Source of the DNA: Zoogloea sp.
GTDB taxonomy: Bacteria; Pseudomonadota; Gammaproteobacteria; Burkholderiales; Rhodocyclaceae
Assembly (NCBI GenBank): GCA_016720685.1
Contig: JADKKC010000043.1
Location: forward strand, 1-25,903
Length of the DNA stretch: 25,903 nt
Direction: 5' to 3'
Shown: positions 15,806 to 23,395 of the stretch, in pieces
Position numbering within the stretch: position 1 is the stretch's first letter
Layout of the letters: each line of letters starts with the position of its first letter
Notes under the pieces: generated by a model
The model's database searches: none
What the model was told of the DNA's origin: nothing
The model's input: only the letters and a program-made list of their open reading frames with translations
Position numbers and translations under genes: made by a program

Positions 15806-18800
15806 ATGGCCTGCTTCTTCACCTTCTATTCGTTCAAGGGCGGGGTCGGCCGCTCGATGGCGATGGCCAACGTGGCGGACATCCTGGCCCGGCGCGGCCT
15901 GCGCGTGCTGGCCATCGATTTCGACCTCGAGGCACCGGGCCTGGAGCGCTACTTCCAGGTCGAAAAAACCGCAGCCCTTGCCAACCCGGGCCTCATCGAC
16001 CTGCTCCAGAGCTTCAAGAAGTGCCTCTCCGGCAACGCGCCCCTCGACGACTCGGCCGAGTTCCGCCAGCTGGAGCGCTTCATCTTCCCGATCTTCCAGC
16101 AGCCCCTCGACAACGGCGGAACGCTCCACCTGATGACCGCCGGGCAGCGCGAACCGGCGGCCCAGTACCACCAGTACGCCCTCGCGGTGCGCACCTTCGA
16201 CTGGCAGGATTTCTACGACAACTGGGAAGGGCAGACTTTCTTCAAGTGGCTGCGCAGCCAGCTCTCCGACGTCGGCCACCGGGGCCAGCCCTACGACGTG
16301 GTGCTGGTGGATTCCCGTACCGGTGTCACCGAGATGGGCGGGGTGTGCACCTACCTGCTGGCCGACGCGATCGTGATGCTGTGCGCCGCCAACCACCAGA
16401 ACGTCGAAGGCACCCGCGATGTGGCGCTGGATTTCCGCTCGGAAGCGGTCCGCAAACTGCGCAAGGACGCCCACCTCGACCTGGTGATCGTGCCGGCCCG
16501 CATCGAACAGGACGACCCGGCCCTGCTCGAAAAATTCTTCGAGCGTTTCGGCAACTTCTTCCAGAAGGACGAGCCCGCCGCCTTCAACGAAGCCGAGCTG
16601 TCCTTCCGCGAGCTGACCATCCCCTACCAGCCGGAATTCGCCTTCGAGGAGATCGTCGTCAGCGACCCGCTGCGTCGCGAAGAGCGCCGGCGCATCGGCA
16701 ACGCCTTCGAACTTCTGGCCAACGCCCTGACCCTGCTGGCGCGGTCCGACGAGAAGCTCGCCAGCCAGCGTGAGCACGCCCTCACCGCAATCCGCAGCCA
16801 GCTGGGCCGGGCCTCAGCCGACACCGTCCGCGTCGAGCCGGCGCAGGCCACCCACTTCGACCCGACCCTGCGCTTTGCCGGCTACGACGTGTTCCTGTCC
16901 GCCGGCGAGGTGGACCAGGATGCCGTCGCCGCCATCGCCGACGCCCTCCGCGCCGAAGGCATCTCGGTCTTCATCGACCCCTCTGCCCTGACCCCCGGCA
17001 ACCGGGTCGCCGAAGCCACCAGCCTGGCCCTGCACCACAGCCGCCACCTGCTGATCTGCGCCGGCTCCCTGGGCGTGTCGAGCTGGCAGAAGCAAGAGAT
17101 CGAGCTCGCGCGCAGCTCCAACCAGCCGATCCGCATCCTGCCGCTGCTGCTGCCCGGCGCCCAGCATGACATCTTCTCCCTCTCACTGAGGGGCGTCGCA
17201 GACTTGCAGGTGGCCGACCTGCGCCGCTGGCCGGACGACACAGCCGCCTTCCCCCTGCTGGTGCAGGCCCTTCGCGGTGCGGGCAGAAAATCCGGCGAAG
17301 CGGAAGCCCGCGGCCTGCCTGCCATCAACCCCTACGCCGGCCTCGACACCTACGACGAAGGGCGGGTGCCCCTGATCGAGGTGCCCTCCGAGCTCATCGC
17401 AACCCTCACCCGGCACCTGCAGGAAAGCGGCCTGTGCCTGTTCATCGGCGCCACCGGCGTGGGCAAGAGCTCGGTGGTCGCGGCGCTGGTCGCGGCCCTG
17501 CGTCAAAGCCGCAGCAAGGCGGGCGCCCCGCTCCACACCCTGCACCTCAAGCTTGGCCAGCCCGGCGCCCTCGAGCGCCTGGCCGACGCACCGGCCGGGC
17601 AACTGCTCGTCGTGGACGACTGGGATCACCGCCCGGCAGGGCTGCTCCCACCCGGCCAGGAACCCCTGTGGCCCCGGCAGCTCCTCGAGCGCATCGCCGC
17701 CGCCTCGCCCAACAAGCCGGTGCTGCTGGTCGGGCACGACCTGCCCCTCGCCGCCTGGCGCTGTGCGCCGTCGCCCGACGCCGACCTGTGGGCGCGCCTG
17801 CAGCCGGTAAGCTGCGTGATGCCGACCCCCGACGACGCCACCGTGCGCCGGGCCATCTCGACCCCCGCCACGCGCAGCGGCTTCGCCTTCGAACCCGGCC
17901 TGCTCGACCGCATCACCCAGGATGCCGGCAGCGGCCCCGGCGCCCTGCCCGGTGCCCAGATGGTGCTGGCCCGCCTTTGGGACCAAGCCACCCGCGGCTT
18001 CCTGACCAACGACGCCTACGACGCCTGCGGCGGCATCATCAAGGTCTTCGCCGCGCACCTGGACGAGCGCCTGGGGCGCATCCCGGCCGGCCTCGAAGAA
18101 GCTGTCAACGCGCTGCTGCTGCGCATGGCGGTGCTCGCCGAGGACGGCCAGCCGAGCTGGCAGTGCGTGACCTGGGAAACCGCCCGCAGCCAGCCGGCCC
18201 TGGGCCGGAATGGCGCCGAAGCGCTGCTGTGGCTGATTGGCGAGCGCATCGTCAACGCCTGGCGCACCGGGCCGGACGAACTCCGCATCAGCCTGCTGCT
18301 CGCCCCGGCCGGCGCGCAGCGGCTCAAGGCGCTCATCGACGGCCACAAGGATGATCTCATCCGGCGGCGGCGCCTCGACACCAGCCTGGCCGTCTGGCTC
18401 GACCGCAAACGCAGGCCCGACGCCCTGCTCAGCGGCTACCGTCTCGACGACGCCAACCGCCTGTTCGAGCGCTGGGGTGCTCAGCTGAACGCCGAAGAAC
18501 AGGCTTACATCCAGCTCAGCCGGCAGAGCGCAGCAGCGCTGACACGCAAGCGCTGGATCCTTTCCGCCGTCGCCCTGTCGATCGTCATCGGCGCCTTCGC
18601 ATTTCAAAACTGGTACGAAAGCCGGGCCACCCGTGAAGCCGCAGCCGCAGCGGCCACCAAAGCCGCCGAAGCCGCGGCCGAAGCCGCCCGCCAGGCCACC
18701 GCTGACACCACCAAAGCGGCCACGACCGTCCTCGACGCCATCTCCCGCGAAGGTGCCCGGCCAACCGACTACGGGCTCGACGCCGCGCTCTTCAAGGGCG

Positions 18801-19849
18801 TCCGCATCTATCCCCAGTACCGCGACAGCCGCGACAAGGAGATGGTCGGCGCCCTCAGCCTCACGATGGGCAGCACCGGCGCCAGGATCGAGGCGGCCGA
18901 ATGGCTGGCCGACATCAAGACTTGCGGCGAAGTGCGCTTCTTCCACCCGGACGACCGCCCCCGCGCCGAAGCCCTCGCCCAGGCCACCGCACGCAACCTG
19001 AAGCTGCTCGGCTACGCGTTCGAACTCGACACCCTCGACCTCTCCGGCAGCTCAATGGCCAAGCGCAACCCCGGCACCCTGGAGCTCTGGCTTCCGCCGC
19101 TCCACAGCCTCGCCCGCTCCGGCCCGCCCCCCGCCACCAACCTGGCCGATGGCGCCGAACTGCGGGAGGTGCCCGGCAACTGCGCGCTTTTGGGCTCGAA
19201 CAAGGACCAACGCGAAGCGCTGGCCAAGAAGCTGGGCACCGCCTACCTCAAGCTCTTCGACGGCGAGCTGCCCATGCGCCAGGCGTGGCTGGACGGCTTC
19301 CTGATGTACCGCCATGAAGTCACCGTGGAGCAATTCGCCCGCTTCGCGTCGGCCTGCCAGCCCGGCAGCGGCCTGGCCTGCCCCGAAGGCTGGCAAGCCA
19401 CGGGCAAGCCCCGCGAGCCCGCCCGCTTTCTGGGCTGGGCCCAGGCCGACGCCTACTGCCGCTGGGCCGGGGCACGCCTGCCCAGCGAGGACGAATGGGA
19501 AAAAGCCGCCCGCGGCCACGACGGGCGCATCTGGCCCTGGGGCGACGAAGCCGACCCGAAACGCTTCCAGGGCGCCGAAACGAGCAGCAACAAGGACGTC
19601 GCCGAAGTCGGCAGCAAGCCCGCCGGCGACAGCCCCTACGGCATCGCCGATATGGCAGGCAACGTCTGGGAATTCACCTCGACCGCACAGCCTGGCGAGC
19701 AGCACATCATGAAGGGCGGCGCCTACCCGTCACCGCTGATGGAAGCCCGCAGCGCCAGCCGCGCGACGAGCCAGGACAAGAACCGCGGCACTCCCTACCA
19801 GGGTTTCCGCTGCGCCATCGATCTCCCCGCTGCCAAGCCCGACAAGTAG
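15806..19849 (+). CDS. KGGVGR ATPase-TIR-STAND-TM-FGE multidomain receptor-like protein
   Basis: This 1347-residue protein has five parts. (1) Residues 1-330: a ParA/MinD-like ATPase of the KGGVGR class (FKGGVGRS near 10-17, then IDFDLEAPG and VDSRTG). (2) About 358-490: a TIR domain starting YDVFLSAG (Tyr360), with Glu431 in WQKQEI at the place of the NADase glutamate of SARM1-type TIRs. (3) About 510-900: a STAND-like NTPase with Walker A GATGVGKSS (548-556) and Walker B LLVVDDWD (600-607). (4) One transmembrane helix at about 917-935, preceded by RKR, so the N-terminus is predicted cytoplasmic. (5) Outside: an Ala-rich linker, a small domain (about 985-1105) and an FGE-sulfatase/C-type-lectin-like domain (about 1160-1340) with WAGARLPSEDEWEKAARG and DMAGNVWEF but lacking the catalytic cysteines. 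I infer a membrane immune receptor; no function is shown. Confidence 0.85.
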   Translation: MACFFTFYSFKGGVGRSMAMANVADILARRGLRVLAIDFDLEAPGLERYFQVEKTAALANPGLIDLLQSFKKCLSGNAPLDDSAEFRQLERFIFPIFQQPLDNGGTLHLMTAGQREPAAQYHQYALAVRTFDWQDFYDNWEGQTFFKWLRSQLSDVGHRGQPYDVVLVDSRTGVTEMGGVCTYLLADAIVMLCAANHQNVEGTRDVALDFRSEAVRKLRKDAHLDLVIVPARIEQDDPALLEKFFERFGNFFQKDEPAAFNEAELSFRELTIPYQPEFAFEEIVVSDPLRREERRRIGNAFELLANALTLLARSDEKLASQREHALTAIRSQLGRASADTVRVEPAQATHFDPTLRFAGYDVFLSAGEVDQDAVAAIADALRAEGISVFIDPSALTPGNRVAEATSLALHHSRHLLICAGSLGVSSWQKQEIELARSSNQPIRILPLLLPGAQHDIFSLSLRGVADLQVADLRRWPDDTAAFPLLVQALRGAGRKSGEAEARGLPAINPYAGLDTYDEGRVPLIEVPSELIATLTRHLQESGLCLFIGATGVGKSSVVAALVAALRQSRSKAGAPLHTLHLKLGQPGALERLADAPAGQLLVVDDWDHRPAGLLPPGQEPLWPRQLLERIAAASPNKPVLLVGHDLPLAAWRCAPSPDADLWARLQPVSCVMPTPDDATVRRAISTPATRSGFAFEPGLLDRITQDAGSGPGALPGAQMVLARLWDQATRGFLTNDAYDACGGIIKVFAAHLDERLGRIPAGLEEAVNALLLRMAVLAEDGQPSWQCVTWETARSQPALGRNGAEALLWLIGERIVNAWRTGPDELRISLLLAPAGAQRLKALIDGHKDDLIRRRRLDTSLAVWLDRKRRPDALLSGYRLDDANRLFERWGAQLNAEEQAYIQLSRQSAAALTRKRWILSAVALSIVIGAFAFQNWYESRATREAAAAAATKAAEAAAEAARQATADTTKAATTVLDAISREGARPTDYGLDAALFKGVRIYPQYRDSRDKEMVGALSLTMGSTGARIEAAEWLADIKTCGEVRFFHPDDRPRAEALAQATARNLKLLGYAFELDTLDLSGSSMAKRNPGTLELWLPPLHSLARSGPPPATNLADGAELREVPGNCALLGSNKDQREALAKKLGTAYLKLFDGELPMRQAWLDGFLMYRHEVTVEQFARFASACQPGSGLACPEGWQATGKPREPARFLGWAQADAYCRWAGARLPSEDEWEKAARGHDGRIWPWGDEADPKRFQGAETSSNKDVAEVGSKPAGDSPYGIADMAGNVWEFTSTAQPGEQHIMKGGAYPSPLMEARSASRATSQDKNRGTPYQGFRCAIDLPAAKPDK

Positions 19850-19887
19850 CCGCCCAGCGCGCGCCGGCCGCCACTGGCCTTTCATCT

Positions 19888-20106
19888 TCATACCGGCACC
19901 TGCGTCCCCGGCGGAAGCAGCGAGGAAACCTGTTGATACTCCCGAATGGCTGTATCCATCTCGAGCGCCATGTAGAGCACGGGTACGCCAGGCCTGTTGG
20001 CGCGTCCGCCATGCTGTGCGGCGCCAGCTCCACTCAACGGAGAAACGGCCCACTTCGGTGTGTGCATCCGATACACCGTCAACTGACCAACCCGCGTCAG
20101 GATCAT
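19888..20106 (-). pseudogene. RES-domain toxin, truncated N-terminal fragment
   Basis: A 72-codon minus-strand frame matches the start of RES-family toxins: LTVYRMHTPKWAVSPLSGAG, then HGGRANRPGVPVLYMALE and TAIREYQQ. RES proteins are NAD+-degrading toxins of about 150-220 residues, usually encoded with an Xre/MbcA-type antitoxin. The Arg of GGR, the Tyr of LYMAL and the Glu of IREYQ are present, but the C-terminal half with the remaining active-site residue is gone, and the frame stops just after PPGTQVPV. No antitoxin gene is visible nearby. It is very likely a non-functional remnant left when the neighbouring DNA was rearranged. Confidence 0.65.
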
Positions 20107-20172
20107 CCGGCAGCACCCACCCGGGGCCAGCCGTGGGCGATCCGGGTTGGCGAGTGATCCAACGCAAGAAGA

Positions 20173-20192
20173 GCTGTCGTGTGTGTGACAGC
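20173..20192 (-). terminator. Hairpin with T-rich tail after the DUF945/TPR gene
   Basis: On the minus strand GCTGTC, eight bases, GACAGC form a 6-bp stem followed by TCTTCTT. It begins about 32 bases after the stop of the minus-strand DUF945/TPR gene. This is a plausible but weak Rho-independent terminator. Confidence 0.45.
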
Positions 20193-20224
20193 CCTTCTAA
20201 ACGCCGGTGGCCGGTTAGCGCCGC

Positions 20225-22252
20225 TCACCCCGCGGCAGCCAGCGCCAGGCGCGGCTTGCGTCCCTCGCTCACCCAGCCCAGCACAGTGGCGTACATGTCG
20301 GCCAGCGCCGGTCGGCTGGCGCGCTCTTTCTCGGCGCGGTCGGTGTAGAAGGCGAGGGATTTTTCGCGGTTGGCGGACCACTGGTAGGCCACCCACAGCG
20401 CGGCCTGGCTTTCGTCCTTGCGGCCGGAGAGGGCCAGCGCCTCGGCCAGCGGCGTCCAGGTGGAGCTGCGCCGCGGATCGAGCTGCAACGCGGTGGTCAG
20501 CACCTCGGTGGCTTCCTGCGGCTTGCCCGCCTTGACCAGCGCGTAGCCCAGGTTGCCGGCGATCTCCACGTCACGCGGATTCTCAGCCAGCCCCTTGCGG
20601 AGCAGCTCGGCGGCACGCGCCGGATCGTCGGCCTTCAGCGCTTCGAGGCCCTCGGTGTTGAGCTTGCGGGACACCGGTCGGTTGCCGGGTGCCGGCTTGC
20701 CCAGCTCCTCGATGCGGGCCGCCAGGGCGAACACGGTGTTCACGTCCTCCCGCGCCGCCGCGCCGAGGGTCTGCGTCAGACATTGACGGGCCGACGCGCA
20801 GGCGGCACCGGCCGGCTCCGCCGCGGGCGCCTGCGCCACCGGCGCGACGGTGGGCTGTGCGGCGGCAGTGGCCGGCGTGTCCGGTACCGCGGCTTCCGGC
20901 TCCTCATCGACCAGGACCGGCGCGGGCTCCGGCTCTGCGCGCGGCAGGTTTCTGGCCAGCCGCGGCCGATCGAGGAAGGCGTTCAGCCCACGGTCGGCCT
21001 CGGCGAGACCCACCTGCACGGCGCTGCCGTCGAAGATCCGGCCGTTGGTGCGCAGCACGCCTTCGGCGTACTCGAAACTGCCCTTCAGGCTGCCGTCCTT
21101 CTCCTGGATGAAGCCAGCGGCGAGGGCGCTCTGGCGCTTGGACTCGTCCAGGGCTTCGCCCTTCACCAGCAGCTCGCCGCTGGCGCGGAAGAGATTGGTC
21201 AGCGAGATCGGCCCGCTCGCCGACGGAGCCTTGCGCGCTTCGAGCATCAGCTTGCCTTCGAGGCTGCCCTTGCCCACCGATCCGGCGAGCTTGGGCATGC
21301 CGAAGGAGAAGCCCTGGGTCAGCAGCGTACGCAGCGCCTTGCGGAAGGCCTGATCCTCGGCGTCGGTCATGTTCTGCATGCCGCAGGTTTCGCCGGCGAG
21401 GTGGTTGAGCGTTTCGACGCTGCGCTTGTCGAGATCGCGGATGGCGATCTCGAGGCTTACGTCGCGCATCGTCTCGCCCCCGAAGGCGGCCATGCGCAGG
21501 CTTTCGGTCACCTGGGCGTTGAGACGCTCGCCCTCCTCCGTCACCAGGGTGGCGTGGCGGAAGCCCTCGGCCGAGCCGTGGCTGGTGGCGATGCGCTCAA
21601 TCGAGAGCGAGGTGGAGCCGGTGCCCAGGTGGCGGTTCTTCAAGTCCATGTCGAGGGCGATCTTGCCCAGCTCGAGCGCCTCGCCATGGCCGCGGGAGAG
21701 CAGCTTGTCGATGCCCCAACTCACCGCCAGCGCGGTCTTGCCGACAGTCACGCTGCCGCTCGACGGCGCGATGGAGAGCTTCTGGCCGCCCTGGTCGACC
21801 ACCAGTTCGGGCAGCGACATGGCAGAGCGGAAATCACCGCCGAAGGACAGGCCGCCATCGCCCTGCAGCTTGAGGCTCGGCCCGAAAATCTCGGCCAGCG
21901 CAGCGGCAAGCTCGCCCGTCGGCCTGGCGTTCCAGCTCACGCGCAGCGGCGCGGTGGGCAGGATCAGGTTGGCGATGCCGTATTCCACCTCGAAGGCGAC
22001 GCCGGGGTCGCCCTCGTCGCCGGCGCACTGATTAACCACTTCCAGCCCGAAGGAGCCGGAGGCCGAAAACAGGCCGCCCTTGTGCTGGAGGTTGCGCACG
22101 CGCACCCCGGTCTCTGACGACGGCTGGGCCGCGAAGGCGCGGATCTCGCGCTCGGCCACGCTGCCCGCGTACACGCTGGCGCCGAGCCAGCCTGCCAGCA
22201 CGACACCGATGCCGCCCGCGGCCGCCAAGATTTTCTTGTTGCCATTACTCAT
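20225..22252 (-). CDS. DUF945 (YdgA-like) membrane-anchored protein with TPR domain
   Basis: From the ATG at 22252 (GGGAGA upstream) the protein is 675 residues. Residues 8-29 form an N-terminal membrane anchor or uncleaved signal. A long region of about 430 residues resembles the YdgA/DUF945 family of bacterial envelope proteins of unknown function. A Pro/Ala/Glu-rich linker at about 470-510 (APVLVDEEPEAAVPD) precedes a tetratricopeptide region from about 531 (LEALKADDPARAAELLRKGL, NLGYALVKAGKPQEATEVL, PLAEALALSGRKDESQAAL). The rest of the protein is predicted to be periplasmic. It faces the TIR/STAND gene tail to tail with the RES fragment between them, so a shared operon is excluded. Whether it belongs to that system or to the host backbone is unclear. 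A longer start at 22384 adds only Arg/Pro-rich sequence and is rejected. Confidence 0.78.
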   Translation of the reverse strand: MSNGNKKILAAAGGIGVVLAGWLGASVYAGSVAEREIRAFAAQPSSETGVRVRNLQHKGGLFSASGSFGLEVVNQCAGDEGDPGVAFEVEYGIANLILPTAPLRVSWNARPTGELAAALAEIFGPSLKLQGDGGLSFGGDFRSAMSLPELVVDQGGQKLSIAPSSGSVTVGKTALAVSWGIDKLLSRGHGEALELGKIALDMDLKNRHLGTGSTSLSIERIATSHGSAEGFRHATLVTEEGERLNAQVTESLRMAAFGGETMRDVSLEIAIRDLDKRSVETLNHLAGETCGMQNMTDAEDQAFRKALRTLLTQGFSFGMPKLAGSVGKGSLEGKLMLEARKAPSASGPISLTNLFRASGELLVKGEALDESKRQSALAAGFIQEKDGSLKGSFEYAEGVLRTNGRIFDGSAVQVGLAEADRGLNAFLDRPRLARNLPRAEPEPAPVLVDEEPEAAVPDTPATAAAQPTVAPVAQAPAAEPAGAACASARQCLTQTLGAAAREDVNTVFALAARIEELGKPAPGNRPVSRKLNTEGLEALKADDPARAAELLRKGLAENPRDVEIAGNLGYALVKAGKPQEATEVLTTALQLDPRRSSTWTPLAEALALSGRKDESQAALWVAYQWSANREKSLAFYTDRAEKERASRPALADMYATVLGWVSEGRKPRLALAAAG

Positions 22253-22864
22253 TTCGATCTCCCGCCGTCCCACGGCGACTGGTTTGCTGCATCGAAACGG
22301 AGTAGGCACCACGGACGGGCCGGATCGGCAGGGCCGCAGGAAGAAAGGGGAGTACACGGAGAACCGACGCAGGCACGAACGCACCGGCGCTGAGGTAACC
22401 CGGCCATCCTTCCTGCGAGCAGGTTAGGATCCGAAGCTTTGCGTCCGAGGCTCTCACCCCGTTTGCCTTTATCACAGAGGGGATGATACGCCGGACGACG
22501 GCGGCTCCAGCGACCTATGTCACGCGCACTGCAATTCAACGGGACGGCGACCCCCGCGGGGGCTCTGGTTCGACGCCGCCAAGACGAGCCTGCGACTCAA
22601 GCGCAAACGGGCGGCCTGGGATGACGATCCGTATGAAAATGCTCGGGATTCATCTGTTATGACTGTTGAATGCGATGGCCCTGCTCCCGGAGGCTGTTCC
22701 GTTTGCTTTGCGGCAAGGAATGGATGATTTTTGTGACGTGTGGGCGGGCGCCCTCAACGAATCTCGATCGCATAATCTGCGCCGCCGCGGCAAAAGGGAC
22801 GGCTATCAACCCGGCCCTGCCGCTGCCTTTCGACAAGTTAATTAATGGCCGGGTCAATAGGCAA
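22253..22864. other. 612-bp region without a convincing gene
   Basis: This interval separates two minus-strand genes and should hold the promoter of the DUF945/TPR gene. It contains a perfect CCCCCGCGGGGG palindrome (22551-22562). A coding-like patch at about 22569-22650 on the plus strand reads WFDAAKTSLRLKRKRAAW and then DDDPYENAR, but it has no proper start and I do not recognise it. It may be a gene remnant. No RNA gene or clear promoter was found. Confidence 0.4.
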
Positions 22865-23371
22865 TCAGAGAAGTGAAGATCCGGTCCTGGAAAGGCCTGA
22901 CAGCAGAAGAATCCTTCCCTTCAACACGGATTCATTGATCGCCGGAAGCCTGAGCGCTAGCAAGCCGCTCGCGAAGCTCGACCTCATCCTGCGCATGACA
23001 CTCGCAGGCACCCCGCCGATGGACCAATCCTGGGGTGCCACGCGTCGGCAGCTGCCGCGCACCAGATCACGGCGAACGCCCAGCGTGTCCACCAGCAGAT
23101 CGGTAAAACCGGCCATCAAGCGATGAGTTTGTTCCAGGGGGCGGCCTTCGAGCACGATGAACTCGAAGTAAGGTGCATGCAGCCCATTGACTGCCACCAG
23201 GTCGCCGACCACGGCGAATCGGCTTGGCGCATGGGCTGTGATGAAGGCCCGCACCCGGTCCGTCGGCGCGTTGAGCACCTCGGCGTAAAATTTGCTCGCC
23301 GCGACCAGCAACTGCCGGTCCTGCTCGGATGAAGTCAGTCCGTCGACAAGATGAAAATTCACGATGGGCAT
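22865..23371 (-). CDS. Tautomerase-superfamily protein (4-oxalocrotonate tautomerase-like)
   Basis: The 168-residue literal frame begins MPIVNFHLVDGL, so the mature protein would start with the catalytic Pro of the tautomerase superfamily. The first 125 residues form two beta-alpha-beta units (second unit PYFEFIVLEGRPLEQTHRLM) ending RRVAPQDWSIGGVPAS. The last 40 residues look unnatural. In another frame from about 23020 the sequence continues AQDEVELRERLASAQASGDQ and stops at 22932, so a single-base frame break is possible. The gene is downstream of the SDR, aldolase and dehydrogenase genes on the same strand, which suggests a role in keto-enol conversion of meta-cleavage intermediates; the precise substrate is unknown. 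Confidence 0.75.
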   Translation of the reverse strand: MPIVNFHLVDGLTSSEQDRQLLVAASKFYAEVLNAPTDRVRAFITAHAPSRFAVVGDLVAVNGLHAPYFEFIVLEGRPLEQTHRLMAGFTDLLVDTLGVRRDLVRGSCRRVAPQDWSIGGVPASVMRRMRSSFASGLLALRLPAINESVLKGRILLLSGLSRTGSSLL

Positions 23372-23395
23372 GTTGAGGTTTCTCCGTAGGTGGGG

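Noticed and set aside
14036..16777. A 913-codon minus-strand open frame opposite the DUF4062 and receptor genes.
   Set aside because: It is antisense to clearly domain-bearing genes and has the Gly/Val/Ala/Gln-rich composition typical of the complement of very GC-rich codons; no motif is seen.
17183..18946. A 587-codon minus-strand open frame.
   Set aside because: It lies opposite the STAND domain, has low-complexity composition, and shows no start signal or domain.
19280..19846. Possible diversity-generating retroelement target, since FGE/C-type-lectin domains are frequent targets.
   Set aside because: No reverse transcriptase gene, template repeat or duplicate of the C-terminal coding segment was seen in the window.
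20783..22117. A 444-codon plus-strand open frame.
   Set aside because: It is the complement of the DUF945/TPR gene, which has a signal/anchor segment, TPR motifs and a ribosome-binding site.
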